DNA from: a virus
DNA: 54,358 bases
Reading direction: 5' to 3' (one strand)
Virus record (IMG/VR): IMGVR_UViG_3300046703_000036
Location: 1-54,358 of that record
Shown: positions 1-7,564 of the stretch, in pieces
How positions within the stretch are numbered: position 1 is the stretch's first letter
Layout of the letters: every line of letters begins with the position of its first letter
Made by a program: the position numbers and the translations under genes
The notes under the pieces: model-generated
What the model was told of the DNA's origin: nothing
What the model saw: only the letters and a program-made list of their open reading frames with translations
Databases searched by the model: none

Positions 1-45
1 GAAGACATTGAATTGGTGACATCGGCCGAACCTATCAAATATTAA
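1..45 (+). CDS. C-terminal end of the 252-aa hypothetical protein (partial)
   Basis: The first 14 codons and TAA stop are identical to the last codons of the gene at 53371-54129. This is the 3' end of that gene, cut by the window start because the contig overlaps itself. It is not a separate gene. Confidence 0.9.
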   Translation, partial: EDIELVTSAEPIKY

Positions 46-250
46 CACAAAACACGAATCATAAGCGAGTGATTTGTACAATACGACACAGATATTAGAA
101 CAACGCGAAAAGGACACGGTGAGGAACATGAACATAAAGCGAAGGATTGACAACGAAATAGGCGACATGATGTTCGTTGTATTTATAGTGATACTTAGCA
201 CGTTCGAGGCATACGACTATCTTAAGAGCAAGGCAACGGGCAAGGAATGG
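1..250 (+). repeat. Left copy of imperfect terminal direct repeat
   Basis: Bases 1-127 match 54085-54211 exactly. After one extra T in the right copy, 128-250 aligns without gaps to 54213-54335 with scattered substitutions. The repeat holds the end of one gene, an 82-base leader and the start of the next gene. The simplest reading is a circular or circularly permuted genome whose contig ends carry two strain variants of one locus. A true tandem duplication of the small gene is the alternative. Confidence 0.9.
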
Positions 251-289
251 CGACCGCGCATAGAGAGGCAATACGAGGTCAACGAATGA
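128..289 (+). CDS. Small single-pass membrane protein, hypothetical
   Basis: A 53-residue protein with a basic N terminus (MNIKRRID), a hydrophobic stretch around residues 14-27 (FVVFIVIL) and a charged tail. The ATG at 128 is chosen over an upstream start because GGTGAGG lies just before it and the second copy at 54213 starts at the same point. Its stop overlaps the next start (ATGA). A diverged allele is encoded at 54213-54358. Function unknown. Confidence 0.7.
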   Translation: MNIKRRIDNEIGDMMFVVFIVILSTFEAYDYLKSKATGKEWRPRIERQYEVNE

Positions 290-453
290 CCGTAACGATA
301 AAGCGAACGGCGATCCCGCTCGAATACAAAGGAGAAACAGTCGCGTATCTGTCAGATATAATAATGAACAATATGTCTATGCCTCACGGGACTATCGTCT
401 TTAAGGATTGGGACGCGGCCACAAAGATGATTGAGGAGTTGAGGAAGTTATGA
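286..453 (+). CDS. Hypothetical protein, 55 aa
   Basis: Starts at the ATG overlapping the previous stop, with GAGGTC upstream, and ends overlapping the next ATG. The compact alpha/beta-looking sequence has no recognised motif. It belongs to the tightly overlapping run of small genes that leads into the intergenic region before the portal gene. Confidence 0.65.
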   Translation: MTVTIKRTAIPLEYKGETVAYLSDIIMNNMSMPHGTIVFKDWDAATKMIEELRKL

Positions 454-662
454 GCGATAAGATACGAACGGCTATTTGCCCGGCTTGTAATAACGAAGTC
501 GAGTTTAAGAACGGCATGCATCAATGCCAAGAACTAAAGGAGTTCCCGTATTGTGGAGGGTTCGCCTATATCCTCGAGGACGTTGACCCGGACATAGCGT
601 CAGCATTCCATTTAAAGGAACTATCGGGACTCATTAGTTGCTTAAGCGGAGACAAAGAATGA
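450..662 (+). CDS. Small zinc-binding-type protein, hypothetical
   Basis: A 70-residue protein with CPAC at residues 10-13 and further cysteines near 26 and 35, consistent with a zinc ribbon. It overlaps both neighbours by four bases, so the genes are translationally coupled. It is one of many small Cys-rich proteins in this genome. No specific function can be assigned. Confidence 0.7.
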   Translation: MSDKIRTAICPACNNEVEFKNGMHQCQELKEFPYCGGFAYILEDVDPDIASAFHLKELSGLISCLSGDKE

Positions 663-1117
663 AACGATGCAATAGTGAATACTCATACGACTTAATCAAA
701 GGCTGCAAATACGGGGACGATAGACCAGCAACCAAGTGGAATAAAGACCGCGACTTAATCGGCTTCTTTTGTAAGTGTCCCAACAAGTGCGAGACGTGCT
801 ATGTTGGCTCGGGACGTCAAGCGGTTTACATGCATCCCGACTTACATGCACAATACGAAGCGTCGTATCTCTGCAACATACGGGGCAACGTAGCCAAGGG
901 AGCCAAGGATGAGCGGCTCGAGATCCCTCGAACCAAGTGTTCACGTTGCGGACACAAGAAGCCAGCCGACGCATACAAGACATGCCAAGAGTGTCGAGAC
1001 AGAGGCAAGAGATCAAGGGATAAGGACGAGGAGAAGCGTAGAGAACTAAGGAAAAAGAATAGGGTCGATTGGAAGGCTACACAAAAAGGGGTCACAAAGC
1101 ATGAGGCGATTCTTTAG
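659..1117 (+). CDS. Cys-rich protein with C-terminal zinc ribbon and basic tail
   Basis: 152 residues starting at the ATG that overlaps the preceding TGA. It has a CKCPNKCETC cluster near residue 40 and a second CSRCG...CQEC ribbon near residues 105-125, followed by a strongly basic, charged tail. Two metal sites plus a basic tail suggest nucleic-acid binding, which is inference only. It overlaps the next gene by 17 bases. Confidence 0.7.
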   Translation: MKRCNSEYSYDLIKGCKYGDDRPATKWNKDRDLIGFFCKCPNKCETCYVGSGRQAVYMHPDLHAQYEASYLCNIRGNVAKGAKDERLEIPRTKCSRCGHKKPADAYKTCQECRDRGKRSRDKDEEKRRELRKKNRVDWKATQKGVTKHEAIL

Positions 1118-1628
1118 GCGTCTAATCTATGGGCGGAGATATAGCAAGCCAAGCGATAGACTATTCCAAGACCATATACTCGAGGAGCAGCATTATAGGG
1201 AATGGAGTGAGAATCCCCCGCAAGGCGGATCTTGTTTAAGTGTAAACTGTGGAGTCCCCCCCTCGATTTATAAGCAGCCTAAACGAGACGCTTATGGGAA
1301 CGTGCTCGATGACGAAGGTTATCTCAAGGGAAGTCGAGCGCAACTTTATCTCACTTTTAAAGACGCCAAATCAAAGGAGGAAGCACAACACAAGCTTGAA
1401 TCAGCGCATGATCTCAAACTAGGTGGAGTGTGGCTACCAAAAGGATCGGCCGCAACATACCTTCAACTCAAGCAAGACAAAGACATCATTGACAAGATGG
1501 TTGATCCCGAGGACGAGCGCAATATGAGCGTCGCAGAAAGTATGTTCGGCCCCGTAATAATAGCGGGCATGGTCGCAAGCGGAAGTCTCTTATTAGCGGC
1601 CGTCTTTCAATGGGCGTTAACTCTTTAA
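1101..1628 (+). CDS. Hypothetical protein with C-terminal membrane helix
   Basis: 175 residues: a basic N terminus (MRRFFRRLIYGRRY), a soluble middle and a C-terminal hydrophobic segment around residues 150-173 (VIIAGMVASGSLLLAAVF), so probably tail-anchored. It is the last gene before the intergenic region that precedes the structural operon. Family not recognised. Confidence 0.65.
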   Translation: MRRFFRRLIYGRRYSKPSDRLFQDHILEEQHYREWSENPPQGGSCLSVNCGVPPSIYKQPKRDAYGNVLDDEGYLKGSRAQLYLTFKDAKSKEEAQHKLESAHDLKLGGVWLPKGSAATYLQLKQDKDIIDKMVDPEDERNMSVAESMFGPVIIAGMVASGSLLLAAVFQWALTL

Positions 1629-1681
1629 GATATAACGATCATTAAGGCTTGTCGAGTTAGGCTATTTCTCGACACATGATT

Positions 1682-1783
1682 GGGGGGCATAGGACATGAA
1701 ACGGGAGCGGCTTTTAAATCGTGGTTAATTTCACCGACTTCCTCCCGCACACCCCGGGCGTTTTCACATGCTCCTATGCCTCC
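1682..1783 (+). repeat. Imperfect inverted repeat (large stem-loop)
   Basis: The left arm GGGGGCATAGGACATGAAACG pairs with the right arm CGTTTTCACATGCTCCTATGCCTCC when three bases of the right arm are bulged out. GGGAG (1703-1707) and CTCCC (1742-1746) can extend the stem inward. The region is far more GC-rich than the A/T-rich sequence after it. Confidence 0.55.
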
Positions 1784-1890
1784 GTCAACACGGGCCGGGA
1801 TGTTTAACCATTTTCCTCTCGGCCTCCTTTACGCTTAATCTATACTATTTTTACGTTTAACTAAAATATTTTCCTTAGAAGATTGATAAA

Positions 1891-1906
1891 ACTTTAACTT
1901 ATATCG
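1891..1906 (+). promoter_or_regulatory. Candidate archaeal TATA box for the portal/capsid operon
   Basis: ACTTTAACTTATATC is centred about 24 bases before the GTG start at 1923. No Shine-Dalgarno sequence lies between them, as expected for a leaderless archaeal transcript. Upstream sequence is A/T-rich. The call rests on position and composition only. Confidence 0.45.
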
Positions 1907-1922
1907 TCCTCCTATTTTATAT

Positions 1923-3404
1923 GTGCCTAACTTACGGACTCCTAATAACAAGCAATCTCTTATATCCCGTATCAGGAAGGCTGTCCCTATACCCGCCGGG
2001 CGGGGCTCAAGACAAGGCGGTTCTTTTTTCTCTGAGTTCTTAGGAGCACAACGTCAAGCGGGTAGCGTTAAGCGTGGAGTTCCCGAATTCTTAGCGGCTT
2101 ATAACTCACTTCCTTGGTATAGAGCGGGCATTAACAAGATAGCGTCCTCAGTCTCAGCCGTTGAATGGCTGGCATTGACGCAAGACCCCGAGACGGAACA
2201 ACTCGTCCCGGTCGAGGACATCATTAATCAGAAGCACCCGCTCGAGATGTTCTTTGAACAACCGCATCCTTATTTCTCTTGGCAAACTATTCAATTTATA
2301 TGGGCTGTTCACTTAAAGACAGCCGGAGAAGCGTTTGGTATATGGGACGACAACTCAGAGGGCCGACAGATATGGCCCGTTAATCCGACAACTATCACCA
2401 AACTCCCGACTCCCGATGAACCCTTTTTTATTATGTCACTCTCAACGGGACAACATGAGATCCCCGTTGATGAGATGCTTTGGTTATTAGACCCCGACCC
2501 AACTGCTCCTTATGCTCGAGGCTCGGGTATTGCGCAAGCGTTAGACGACGAACTATCGACCGATGAGGAAGCAGCAAAAACAATACGGGCATTCTTTGAG
2601 AACCAAGCAAGACCCGATGTACTAATCACAGGACGCGGCCTCAACCCCGAGAAGACAAAGAAGATTGAGGAGGAATGGAAAGAGAAGCAAAGCGGTTTTT
2701 GGAATGCGTTTAAGCCTCACTTCATGTCAGAACAAGTCGACATCCGTGAGTTTAAGCAAGACTTCCAATCAATGCAATTCATCGAGTTAAGGAAATACGA
2801 ACGAGACACAATCATTCAGGTCTTTGGGATTCCTCCCGAGATCATCGGCATTTTACAGAACTCAAATCGAGCAACCATTGAAGCAGCGGACTTGTTTTTT
2901 GCGAGATACACGCTCGACCCTATATTGCGACAAATGCGTGAGGCGTATCAAAAGCAAATCGTCCCCAAGTTTGACGACACGGGCCTTATTGAGCTTGATT
3001 ATATCAGTCCGATTCAAGAAGACAAGGAATACAATCTTAAGATTATGCAAGCGGCTCCGTACGCATTCCTCGTTGACGAGGTGCGTGAGTTGGCTGGACA
3101 AGAAGCGTTCCCGAACGGCTTGGGCGAGAAGATCCCTATGCCTCTTAATCTTACTATGACATCTATCGACGAGGGAGACGAGGAACCAAACCTCGCACCT
3201 ATACCGGGCGAGACGATCGAACCAAATCCGAACGCACCCGCACCAACCGAACCGGGTCAAGGAACGCCGCCCGAACAAATGCCAACCGAGCCAACACAAG
3301 CACCAATGCAACCACTCATGCCCCCGACAGCGGCAAGTTACAAAAAGAAGGGCCGGAGAATCAGGACGGGGCGAGGCGCTATCATACGCATAAGGAGGGG
3401 CTAA
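1923..3404 (+). CDS. Portal protein
   Basis: 493 residues, usual length for the HK97-type portal family (Phage_portal). The dodecameric portal sits at one capsid vertex and conducts DNA during packaging. Family features are the N-terminal LPWYRAGINKIASSVSAVEW stretch (residues 57-76), the central clip/stem region, and ERDTIIQVFGIPPEIIG near residues 290-310. Residues after about 420 are a Pro/Thr-rich, then basic tail. The start is GTG at 1923 with a TATA-like element 24 bases upstream. A 50-residue gene, the protease and the capsid gene follow, the standard order. Confidence 0.93.
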   Translation: MPNLRTPNNKQSLISRIRKAVPIPAGRGSRQGGSFFSEFLGAQRQAGSVKRGVPEFLAAYNSLPWYRAGINKIASSVSAVEWLALTQDPETEQLVPVEDIINQKHPLEMFFEQPHPYFSWQTIQFIWAVHLKTAGEAFGIWDDNSEGRQIWPVNPTTITKLPTPDEPFFIMSLSTGQHEIPVDEMLWLLDPDPTAPYARGSGIAQALDDELSTDEEAAKTIRAFFENQARPDVLITGRGLNPEKTKKIEEEWKEKQSGFWNAFKPHFMSEQVDIREFKQDFQSMQFIELRKYERDTIIQVFGIPPEIIGILQNSNRATIEAADLFFARYTLDPILRQMREAYQKQIVPKFDDTGLIELDYISPIQEDKEYNLKIMQAAPYAFLVDEVRELAGQEAFPNGLGEKIPMPLNLTMTSIDEGDEEPNLAPIPGETIEPNPNAPAPTEPGQGTPPEQMPTEPTQAPMQPLMPPTAASYKKKGRRIRTGRGAIIRIRRG

Positions 3405-3556
3405 TGGTCGACTACATAATTGACACAACGCCCGAGGAACAGAGGGAGGCTTGGCGCGAGATGTTCAAGGCGCTTATGACGTACCCATATCGAGGGACGT
3501 ATTCTTACGATTATAGGGAGGGAGTTGAACTAAATGACAGAGAGCAAGGACGTTAA
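3404..3556 (+). CDS. Small hypothetical protein between portal and protease
   Basis: 50 residues. The ATG overlaps the portal stop (TAATG), AAGGAGGGG lies just upstream, and the frame overlaps the protease start by 23 bases. The predicted helix-rich sequence (TPEEQREAWREMFKALM) has no recognised family. Position suggests a minor head protein or simply a coupling ORF. Confidence 0.55.
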   Translation: MVDYIIDTTPEEQREAWREMFKALMTYPYRGTYSYDYREGVELNDREQGR

Positions 3557-5096
3557 ACACGGGACTCCAATATACAAGGTCTATAAAGTCAGCGACGTTG
3601 AGGTCGAGGGCGATCCTAATAATGACAACGCTCCACTTACGTTCACCATAACAACGGACGTCACTGACAGAGACAAGGACATCGTTGACCCGGCCGGAGC
3701 AGTCGTTGAGAATTACAGCAAGAACGCTGTCATGCAATGGGCTCACCAATATGAGGAACTACCCGTCGGGAAATCAGTCGAGATGTTCGCGACCAAGATC
3801 AAGGCAGTTAAGGACGGACAAGAGCAAGACTTTAACGCTATCAAAGCGCGTGTAGTCTTTCAACCCGATTCAAATTATCATGACTCTTACACGGGCATAC
3901 GTGGATCTATGGTTCGGCGTATGTATGTGACCGGCTTTTTGAACGCGGTCTCTATTGGCTTCGATCCTTTGGAGTGGGAACCCATTGAGGAGAAAGGAGA
4001 GAAGACCCCTTCCGAATTACTTGGCATGGTTCCGAATAACGGGACACGCTTCGTCAAGTGGGACTTGCTTGAGTTCTCGGCCGTCCCCGTTCCCGCAAAC
4101 CCACAAGCACTCGTCGACCGCAATTATGATTCGGTCGCTAAAGCGCAGTTGAGACGGGTCGCGGCCGACGTTCTCGAGCAGTGTAAAGAGGGCGAATGTC
4201 CCCGATTAACGAAGGGAGTTATACCTTACAAACAAACGCCCAAGGCTCCCGAAGGTGAAGCATGGCAAGGCCCGGCCGAAGTCGCAGCCGCAAGCATTGA
4301 CGATTTAAAGGTTATGTGTACGTGGTTCGACTCGAGCAAGGCAACGGCCGACCTCACAAAGGGCGACTTCAAACTCCCGCATCACAAACAGCAAGGCTAC
4401 GCACTCGTTCGACAAGGTTTGATCGGGGCGGGCAACGCACTCACGGGGGCTCGAGGTGGAGTCAATATACCGGCCGGAGATGAGGCCGGAGTTAAGTCAC
4501 ACTTAGAGAAGCATTATGCCGAGTTTCAACTCGACGCACCTTGGAATAAATCACTCGAGGAGGATTCTATGGAGTTAAAACATACAGTAGCGGACGACAG
4601 ATTTGTCGAGCAGATTAAAGCAATAATCATAAAAGAGGGCCGAGTCCTCTCGGGTAAAAACGAGACGGATCTCAAGGACGGAGTTGCACAGATTAACGCG
4701 GGCGTCAAGAAGGTTAATGACGTTCTCGGCAAGGTAAACAGCGGAGGGCAATCAGAACCAACCGCACCGACAACGCCGCCCACTCCACCCGCACAAGAAC
4801 CTAAGTCAATGTTTACAGTGAGCTTCCCGCTTGGCCATGAAGCTTCATATCTAAAGAATGAGGCCGAGTTAGCGGAGGAAGTAGTTGAGGAGGAGGAACA
4901 AGAAGTGACACTCACACCAAAACCCGCCGAGGTTCAATCTGAGAATCCCGACGAGGACATCTATATTATCGACGAGACGGTCTATGACGAGGAACTCCAA
5001 GCCTATATCACTCAAGTTAGGGATGAGGTTAAGGAGGAATTAGAGACGGACGATAATCAAAGCGACCTCGCAACGCAACGCGAGGAACCAACCTAA
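3534..5096 (+). CDS. Prohead protease fused to scaffold-like C-terminal region
   Basis: 520 residues. The N-terminal 200 residues match the HK97 prohead protease family (peptidase U35/S78): likely catalytic His71 in QWAHQYEELPVG, Ser140 in LNAVSIGFDP, and the conserved EFSAVPVPANP at residues 180-190. Residues ~205-335 form a second domain with KLPHHKQQGYALV and HLEKHYAEF, seen as an accessory domain in other tailed phages. Residues ~346-520 are acidic, Pro-rich and coiled-coil-like, as in scaffolding proteins. It should process the prohead during capsid maturation. The start is ATG 3534 after GGGAGGGAG. Confidence 0.9.
   Translation: MTESKDVKHGTPIYKVYKVSDVEVEGDPNNDNAPLTFTITTDVTDRDKDIVDPAGAVVENYSKNAVMQWAHQYEELPVGKSVEMFATKIKAVKDGQEQDFNAIKARVVFQPDSNYHDSYTGIRGSMVRRMYVTGFLNAVSIGFDPLEWEPIEEKGEKTPSELLGMVPNNGTRFVKWDLLEFSAVPVPANPQALVDRNYDSVAKAQLRRVAADVLEQCKEGECPRLTKGVIPYKQTPKAPEGEAWQGPAEVAAASIDDLKVMCTWFDSSKATADLTKGDFKLPHHKQQGYALVRQGLIGAGNALTGARGGVNIPAGDEAGVKSHLEKHYAEFQLDAPWNKSLEEDSMELKHTVADDRFVEQIKAIIIKEGRVLSGKNETDLKDGVAQINAGVKKVNDVLGKVNSGGQSEPTAPTTPPTPPAQEPKSMFTVSFPLGHEASYLKNEAELAEEVVEEEEQEVTLTPKPAEVQSENPDEDIYIIDETVYDEELQAYITQVRDEVKEELETDDNQSDLATQREEPT
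4569..5096 (+). CDS. Nested in-frame scaffold-like protein (internal start of the protease gene)
   Basis: An internal ATG at codon 346 of the protease gene is preceded by CGAGGAGG with a 5-base spacer, a ribosome site as strong as any in the window. Initiation here would yield a 175-residue protein containing only the acidic, helical C-terminal region. This mirrors phage lambda, where scaffold Nu3 is nested in frame at the 3' end of protease gene C. The site is seen directly; its use is inferred. Confidence 0.55.
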   Translation: MELKHTVADDRFVEQIKAIIIKEGRVLSGKNETDLKDGVAQINAGVKKVNDVLGKVNSGGQSEPTAPTTPPTPPAQEPKSMFTVSFPLGHEASYLKNEAELAEEVVEEEEQEVTLTPKPAEVQSENPDEDIYIIDETVYDEELQAYITQVRDEVKEELETDDNQSDLATQREEPT

Positions 5097-5110
5097 AGGA
5101 GGTTTAGTAT

Positions 5111-6304
5111 ATGGCCGAGATAAAACTGACCCGGGCTCAGATCAAAGAAAAGATCTTAGAGGACACGGGCAAAGATGTTAAGGAGGCGGTCAAGGACGCA
5201 ACGAAGCAGCAAAATCTCGCGTTGCGAAGTATGTTGGCCGACGAACAGAAATATCGAGAGGCGAATGTTGGGGAGAAGATTGATCCTATTGGAGGTTTAA
5301 TCATTGCTCTCGCAGCGAACAAGGGCTCACCAAGCGACGCCGCTAAGTGGGCGAGCAGAAAATACGGTGAGAAGTCTAAAATTGTCAAGGCTCTCAACAC
5401 GACAACCGACACAGCGGGAGGCTTTTTAGTCCCGGAGGTTCTAAGTCCCGAGGTTATAGAGCTACTCTCTGCAACGACAGTCATGAGAAAGATGGGTTGC
5501 CGCGTTATGCAATTGGTCAACGGACAACTCACGATCCCGCGAATGACCGGGGGAGCAACGGCCGCTTACATCAGTGAGGGGACGAGCATCACTTCGAGTC
5601 AAGAGACCTTTGGACAAATCAATCTCCAAGGCCACAAACTCGCGGCTCAAGTACCAATCAGCAACGATCTCTTAAAGTTCGCGACCGCAAACGCCGATCA
5701 AATCGTTCGACAAGACCTCGTCTTGCGAATGGCTCTCAGAGAAGACCTCGCCTTTATGGAAGGTGACGGGACTCTTGCAACGCCGGTCGGTCTAAGGAAC
5801 CAAATGACAGCGGCTAACGCTATCGCAATGACAGCAACGCCGACAGCCGTGACCGCAACGACGGACGCGGGGAGGATGATTAACCTTCTCGACAACGCTA
5901 ACGTCCCCGATACAAAGCGCGGTTGGATCATGAGACCGAGCGTTAAGAATTGGCTATCAACTGTCAGAGAAGCGACCGGGGCTCTTGCATTCCCCGAGGC
6001 ACAGAAGGGCGTCTTTTGGGGCTACCCAATAGCAACGACAACCGCTATCACTATTGATGCGGCCGGGCCTCCGACACAGTCGAGAGTCTATCTTGCAGAG
6101 TTCCCCGAGCTGATTATCGGCGACGCTATGACGCTAAGGATCGACGCAAGCGACACAGCCGCATATTCGGACTCAACGGGAGCGGTCGTAAGTTCGTTCT
6201 CGAGAGACGAGACAATCGTTCGGGCAATCAGCATGCACGACTTTGGCATGAGACATGCTGGAGCAGCCGCAGCGTTAACCGGATGCACATGGGGCGGGGC
6301 ATAA
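5111..6304 (+). CDS. Major capsid protein, HK97 fold
   Basis: 397 residues, typical for the Phage_capsid family. Residues 1-95 are helical and charged, resembling the delta domain that is removed or acts as scaffold. The HK97 fold starts at the family hallmark TTDTAGGFLVPEV (98-110) and continues with TIPRMTGGATAAYISEG, APISND-like PISNDLL, and EDLAFMEGDG then TPVGLRN. AAAGGAGG precedes the start. It follows the protease directly and is followed by a T-rich hairpin region that could set its transcript level. Confidence 0.95.
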   Translation: MAEIKLTRAQIKEKILEDTGKDVKEAVKDATKQQNLALRSMLADEQKYREANVGEKIDPIGGLIIALAANKGSPSDAAKWASRKYGEKSKIVKALNTTTDTAGGFLVPEVLSPEVIELLSATTVMRKMGCRVMQLVNGQLTIPRMTGGATAAYISEGTSITSSQETFGQINLQGHKLAAQVPISNDLLKFATANADQIVRQDLVLRMALREDLAFMEGDGTLATPVGLRNQMTAANAIAMTATPTAVTATTDAGRMINLLDNANVPDTKRGWIMRPSVKNWLSTVREATGALAFPEAQKGVFWGYPIATTTAITIDAAGPPTQSRVYLAEFPELIIGDAMTLRIDASDTAAYSDSTGAVVSSFSRDETIVRAISMHDFGMRHAGAAAALTGCTWGGA

Positions 6305-6309
6305 TTAAG

Positions 6310-6340
6310 CTCCACTCTCCTTTATTTTTAGAGGAGGTAT
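6310..6340 (+). promoter_or_regulatory. SD-masking hairpin with T-tract after the capsid gene
   Basis: CTCTCC, a TTTATTTTTA loop and GAGGAGG can fold so that the Shine-Dalgarno sequence of the next gene is paired (TCTCC with GGAGG). The T-tract also resembles an archaeal T-rich terminator. Nearly the same element recurs at 7322-7346 with matched small deletions in both arms, which supports pairing. Confidence 0.5.
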
Positions 6341-6346
6341 AGCAAC

Positions 6347-6814
6347 ATGGGCAAATCAAACGTCTTACAAAACGTGGTTACGAAGGTTATTGACGTTGCA
6401 CAAACGCTGACAGCGAACGCGACGCATGCGAACTTGAGTCCGGCCTTGACGGTCGGAGTTCATAAGGAGTTCAATGAGGTCAAGGCAATATTCCCGTTTG
6501 TCGCAGCCGGAGCGGGCGGAACTAAGTCCGTCACGATAGAGATTCAAAGCGACACGGGAGCAGCGTCCGCATATCAAGCGGTCGCGACGTCAGTAGTCGG
6601 AACGGATGCGGGGCATGGTTATATCGCGACGACCGGGAACGGCGTTGCCGAAGTCTCTTGCAGCATGAACGATGTTAGAATCGGAGCGAATATTAAGGTC
6701 TATGTGCATTATCTCGGGACAAGCACCGACACATGCATAGGGCCGACACTGCTTCAATTCTACAACGCTCGAGAGGAGCCGCCCCTTAACGCGACCATGA
6801 CAACGTTAGCATAG
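6347..6814 (+). CDS. Capsid decoration-like protein (paralogue 1)
   Basis: 155 residues, beta-rich, Ala/Thr-rich, without membrane segment or cysteine motif. It shares the N-terminal pattern (N.V..K......TL) and the C-terminal pattern (hhL...AREEP) with the next gene, so the two are tandem duplicates. Position directly after the major capsid gene and the beta-rich composition suggest a capsid decoration or head-fibre protein; no known family was recognised. The SD GAGGAGG precedes the start. Confidence 0.6.
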   Translation: MGKSNVLQNVVTKVIDVAQTLTANATHANLSPALTVGVHKEFNEVKAIFPFVAAGAGGTKSVTIEIQSDTGAASAYQAVATSVVGTDAGHGYIATTGNGVAEVSCSMNDVRIGANIKVYVHYLGTSTDTCIGPTLLQFYNAREEPPLNATMTTLA

Positions 6815-6826
6815 GAGGTCTAAAGA

Positions 6827-7306
6827 ATGACGTGGAAAAGGAATTGTTTAAAGAATACAGTGACCAAGCTAATCGGAGCGTCAACGGCGCTTACGATCGG
6901 CGGAACAGTCACACACTCAAGCACTCCGTTCGACCTCGGCCTCGACAAGAAGTATTCGGGCGCTAAGATCATCTATTACGGAGCGCATACCGGGACGATC
7001 GCGCTTGACGTTCAAATGACTGTCAACACGGGGCCGACTAATGCACTCGCAACCGGAGCCGCAACGACAATAACGGCCAAGGGAACGGCTGTAAACACGG
7101 GTCACGCGGGCTCGGGAGGAACGGTTATTCTTGAGTCATACGTTGACTTCGCCGACCAACATATTGACCGATGGATCGGAGTCGATATATTAGCGACAGC
7201 CGGTTCGGGAACCGATGGATTAACGGGGATCATATTAATGGTTCTCGAAGCAGCGAGAGAGGAACCGACGTCAACGCTTGGTACAAATACCATGACGACG
7301 GCGTAA
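6827..7306 (+). CDS. Capsid decoration-like protein (paralogue 2)
   Basis: 159 residues and a tandem paralogue of 6347-6814. Both open with a basic N-terminal segment (NCLKNTVTKLIGASTAL here, NVLQNVVTKVIDVAQTL before) and close with AREEP plus a Thr-rich tail. The SD GGAGG is 10 bases upstream. The likely role is a second decoration or head-surface protein, inferred from position and duplication. Confidence 0.6.
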   Translation: MTWKRNCLKNTVTKLIGASTALTIGGTVTHSSTPFDLGLDKKYSGAKIIYYGAHTGTIALDVQMTVNTGPTNALATGAATTITAKGTAVNTGHAGSGGTVILESYVDFADQHIDRWIGVDILATAGSGTDGLTGIILMVLEAAREEPTSTLGTNTMTTA

Positions 7307-7321
7307 GGAGAGCAACAAACT

Positions 7322-7346
7322 CTCCACTCCTTTATTTTTGGAGGTG
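7322..7346 (+). promoter_or_regulatory. Second copy of the SD-masking hairpin/T-tract
   Basis: CTCC-TTTATTTTT-GGAG forms a perfect 4-bp stem with a 9-base T-rich loop, and the right arm is the SD of the gene at 7351. Compared with 6310-6340, the left arm lacks TC and the right arm lacks a matching purine pair. It lies 15 bases after the stop of the second paralogue. Confidence 0.5.
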
Positions 7347-7350
7347 AAGC

Positions 7351-7551
7351 ATGTCGACAACAACATGGACTATAACAGTCGAGACGACCGGCGTTCAAAT
7401 GGCCGCATACATCGCTATGCGATTAAATCAAGACGCTGTAACCGTAACGATCGAGCAAGCAGTACAAGAACTGCTCACTATGGGCGGCATAAATACAGCC
7501 GGGACAAGTTCGGGGCCGACGATCAAGCATCACGGCAACGACTTCCAATAA
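7351..7551 (+). CDS. Hypothetical small virion-region protein
   Basis: 66 residues starting at ATG 7351 with GGAGGTG 6 bases upstream. Thr-rich N-terminal strands are followed by a helix (IEQAVQELLTMGG) and a tail with HHGNDFQ. No family recognised. It lies in the decoration block, so may be a minor structural protein. Confidence 0.6.
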   Translation: MSTTTWTITVETTGVQMAAYIAMRLNQDAVTVTIEQAVQELLTMGGINTAGTSSGPTIKHHGNDFQ

Positions 7552-7564
7552 GGGGCGCGATATA

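Larger units (their letters stand above)
1629..1922 (+). other. Structured intergenic region before the structural operon
   Basis: There is no convincing gene here. It contains a short hairpin (GTCGAG/CTCGAC, 1651-1673) and a long imperfect inverted repeat (arms 1682-1704 and 1759-1783) with further complementary G/C-rich bases between the arms. An A/T-rich promoter-like stretch follows up to the portal start. It may combine termination of the upstream operon with the late promoter; a small RNA or origin function is also possible. Confidence 0.5.

Noticed and set aside
2862-3428. 188-codon minus-strand frame opposite the portal gene
   Set aside because: Cys/Arg/Trp-rich composition with no ribosome binding site; the portal reading is clear.
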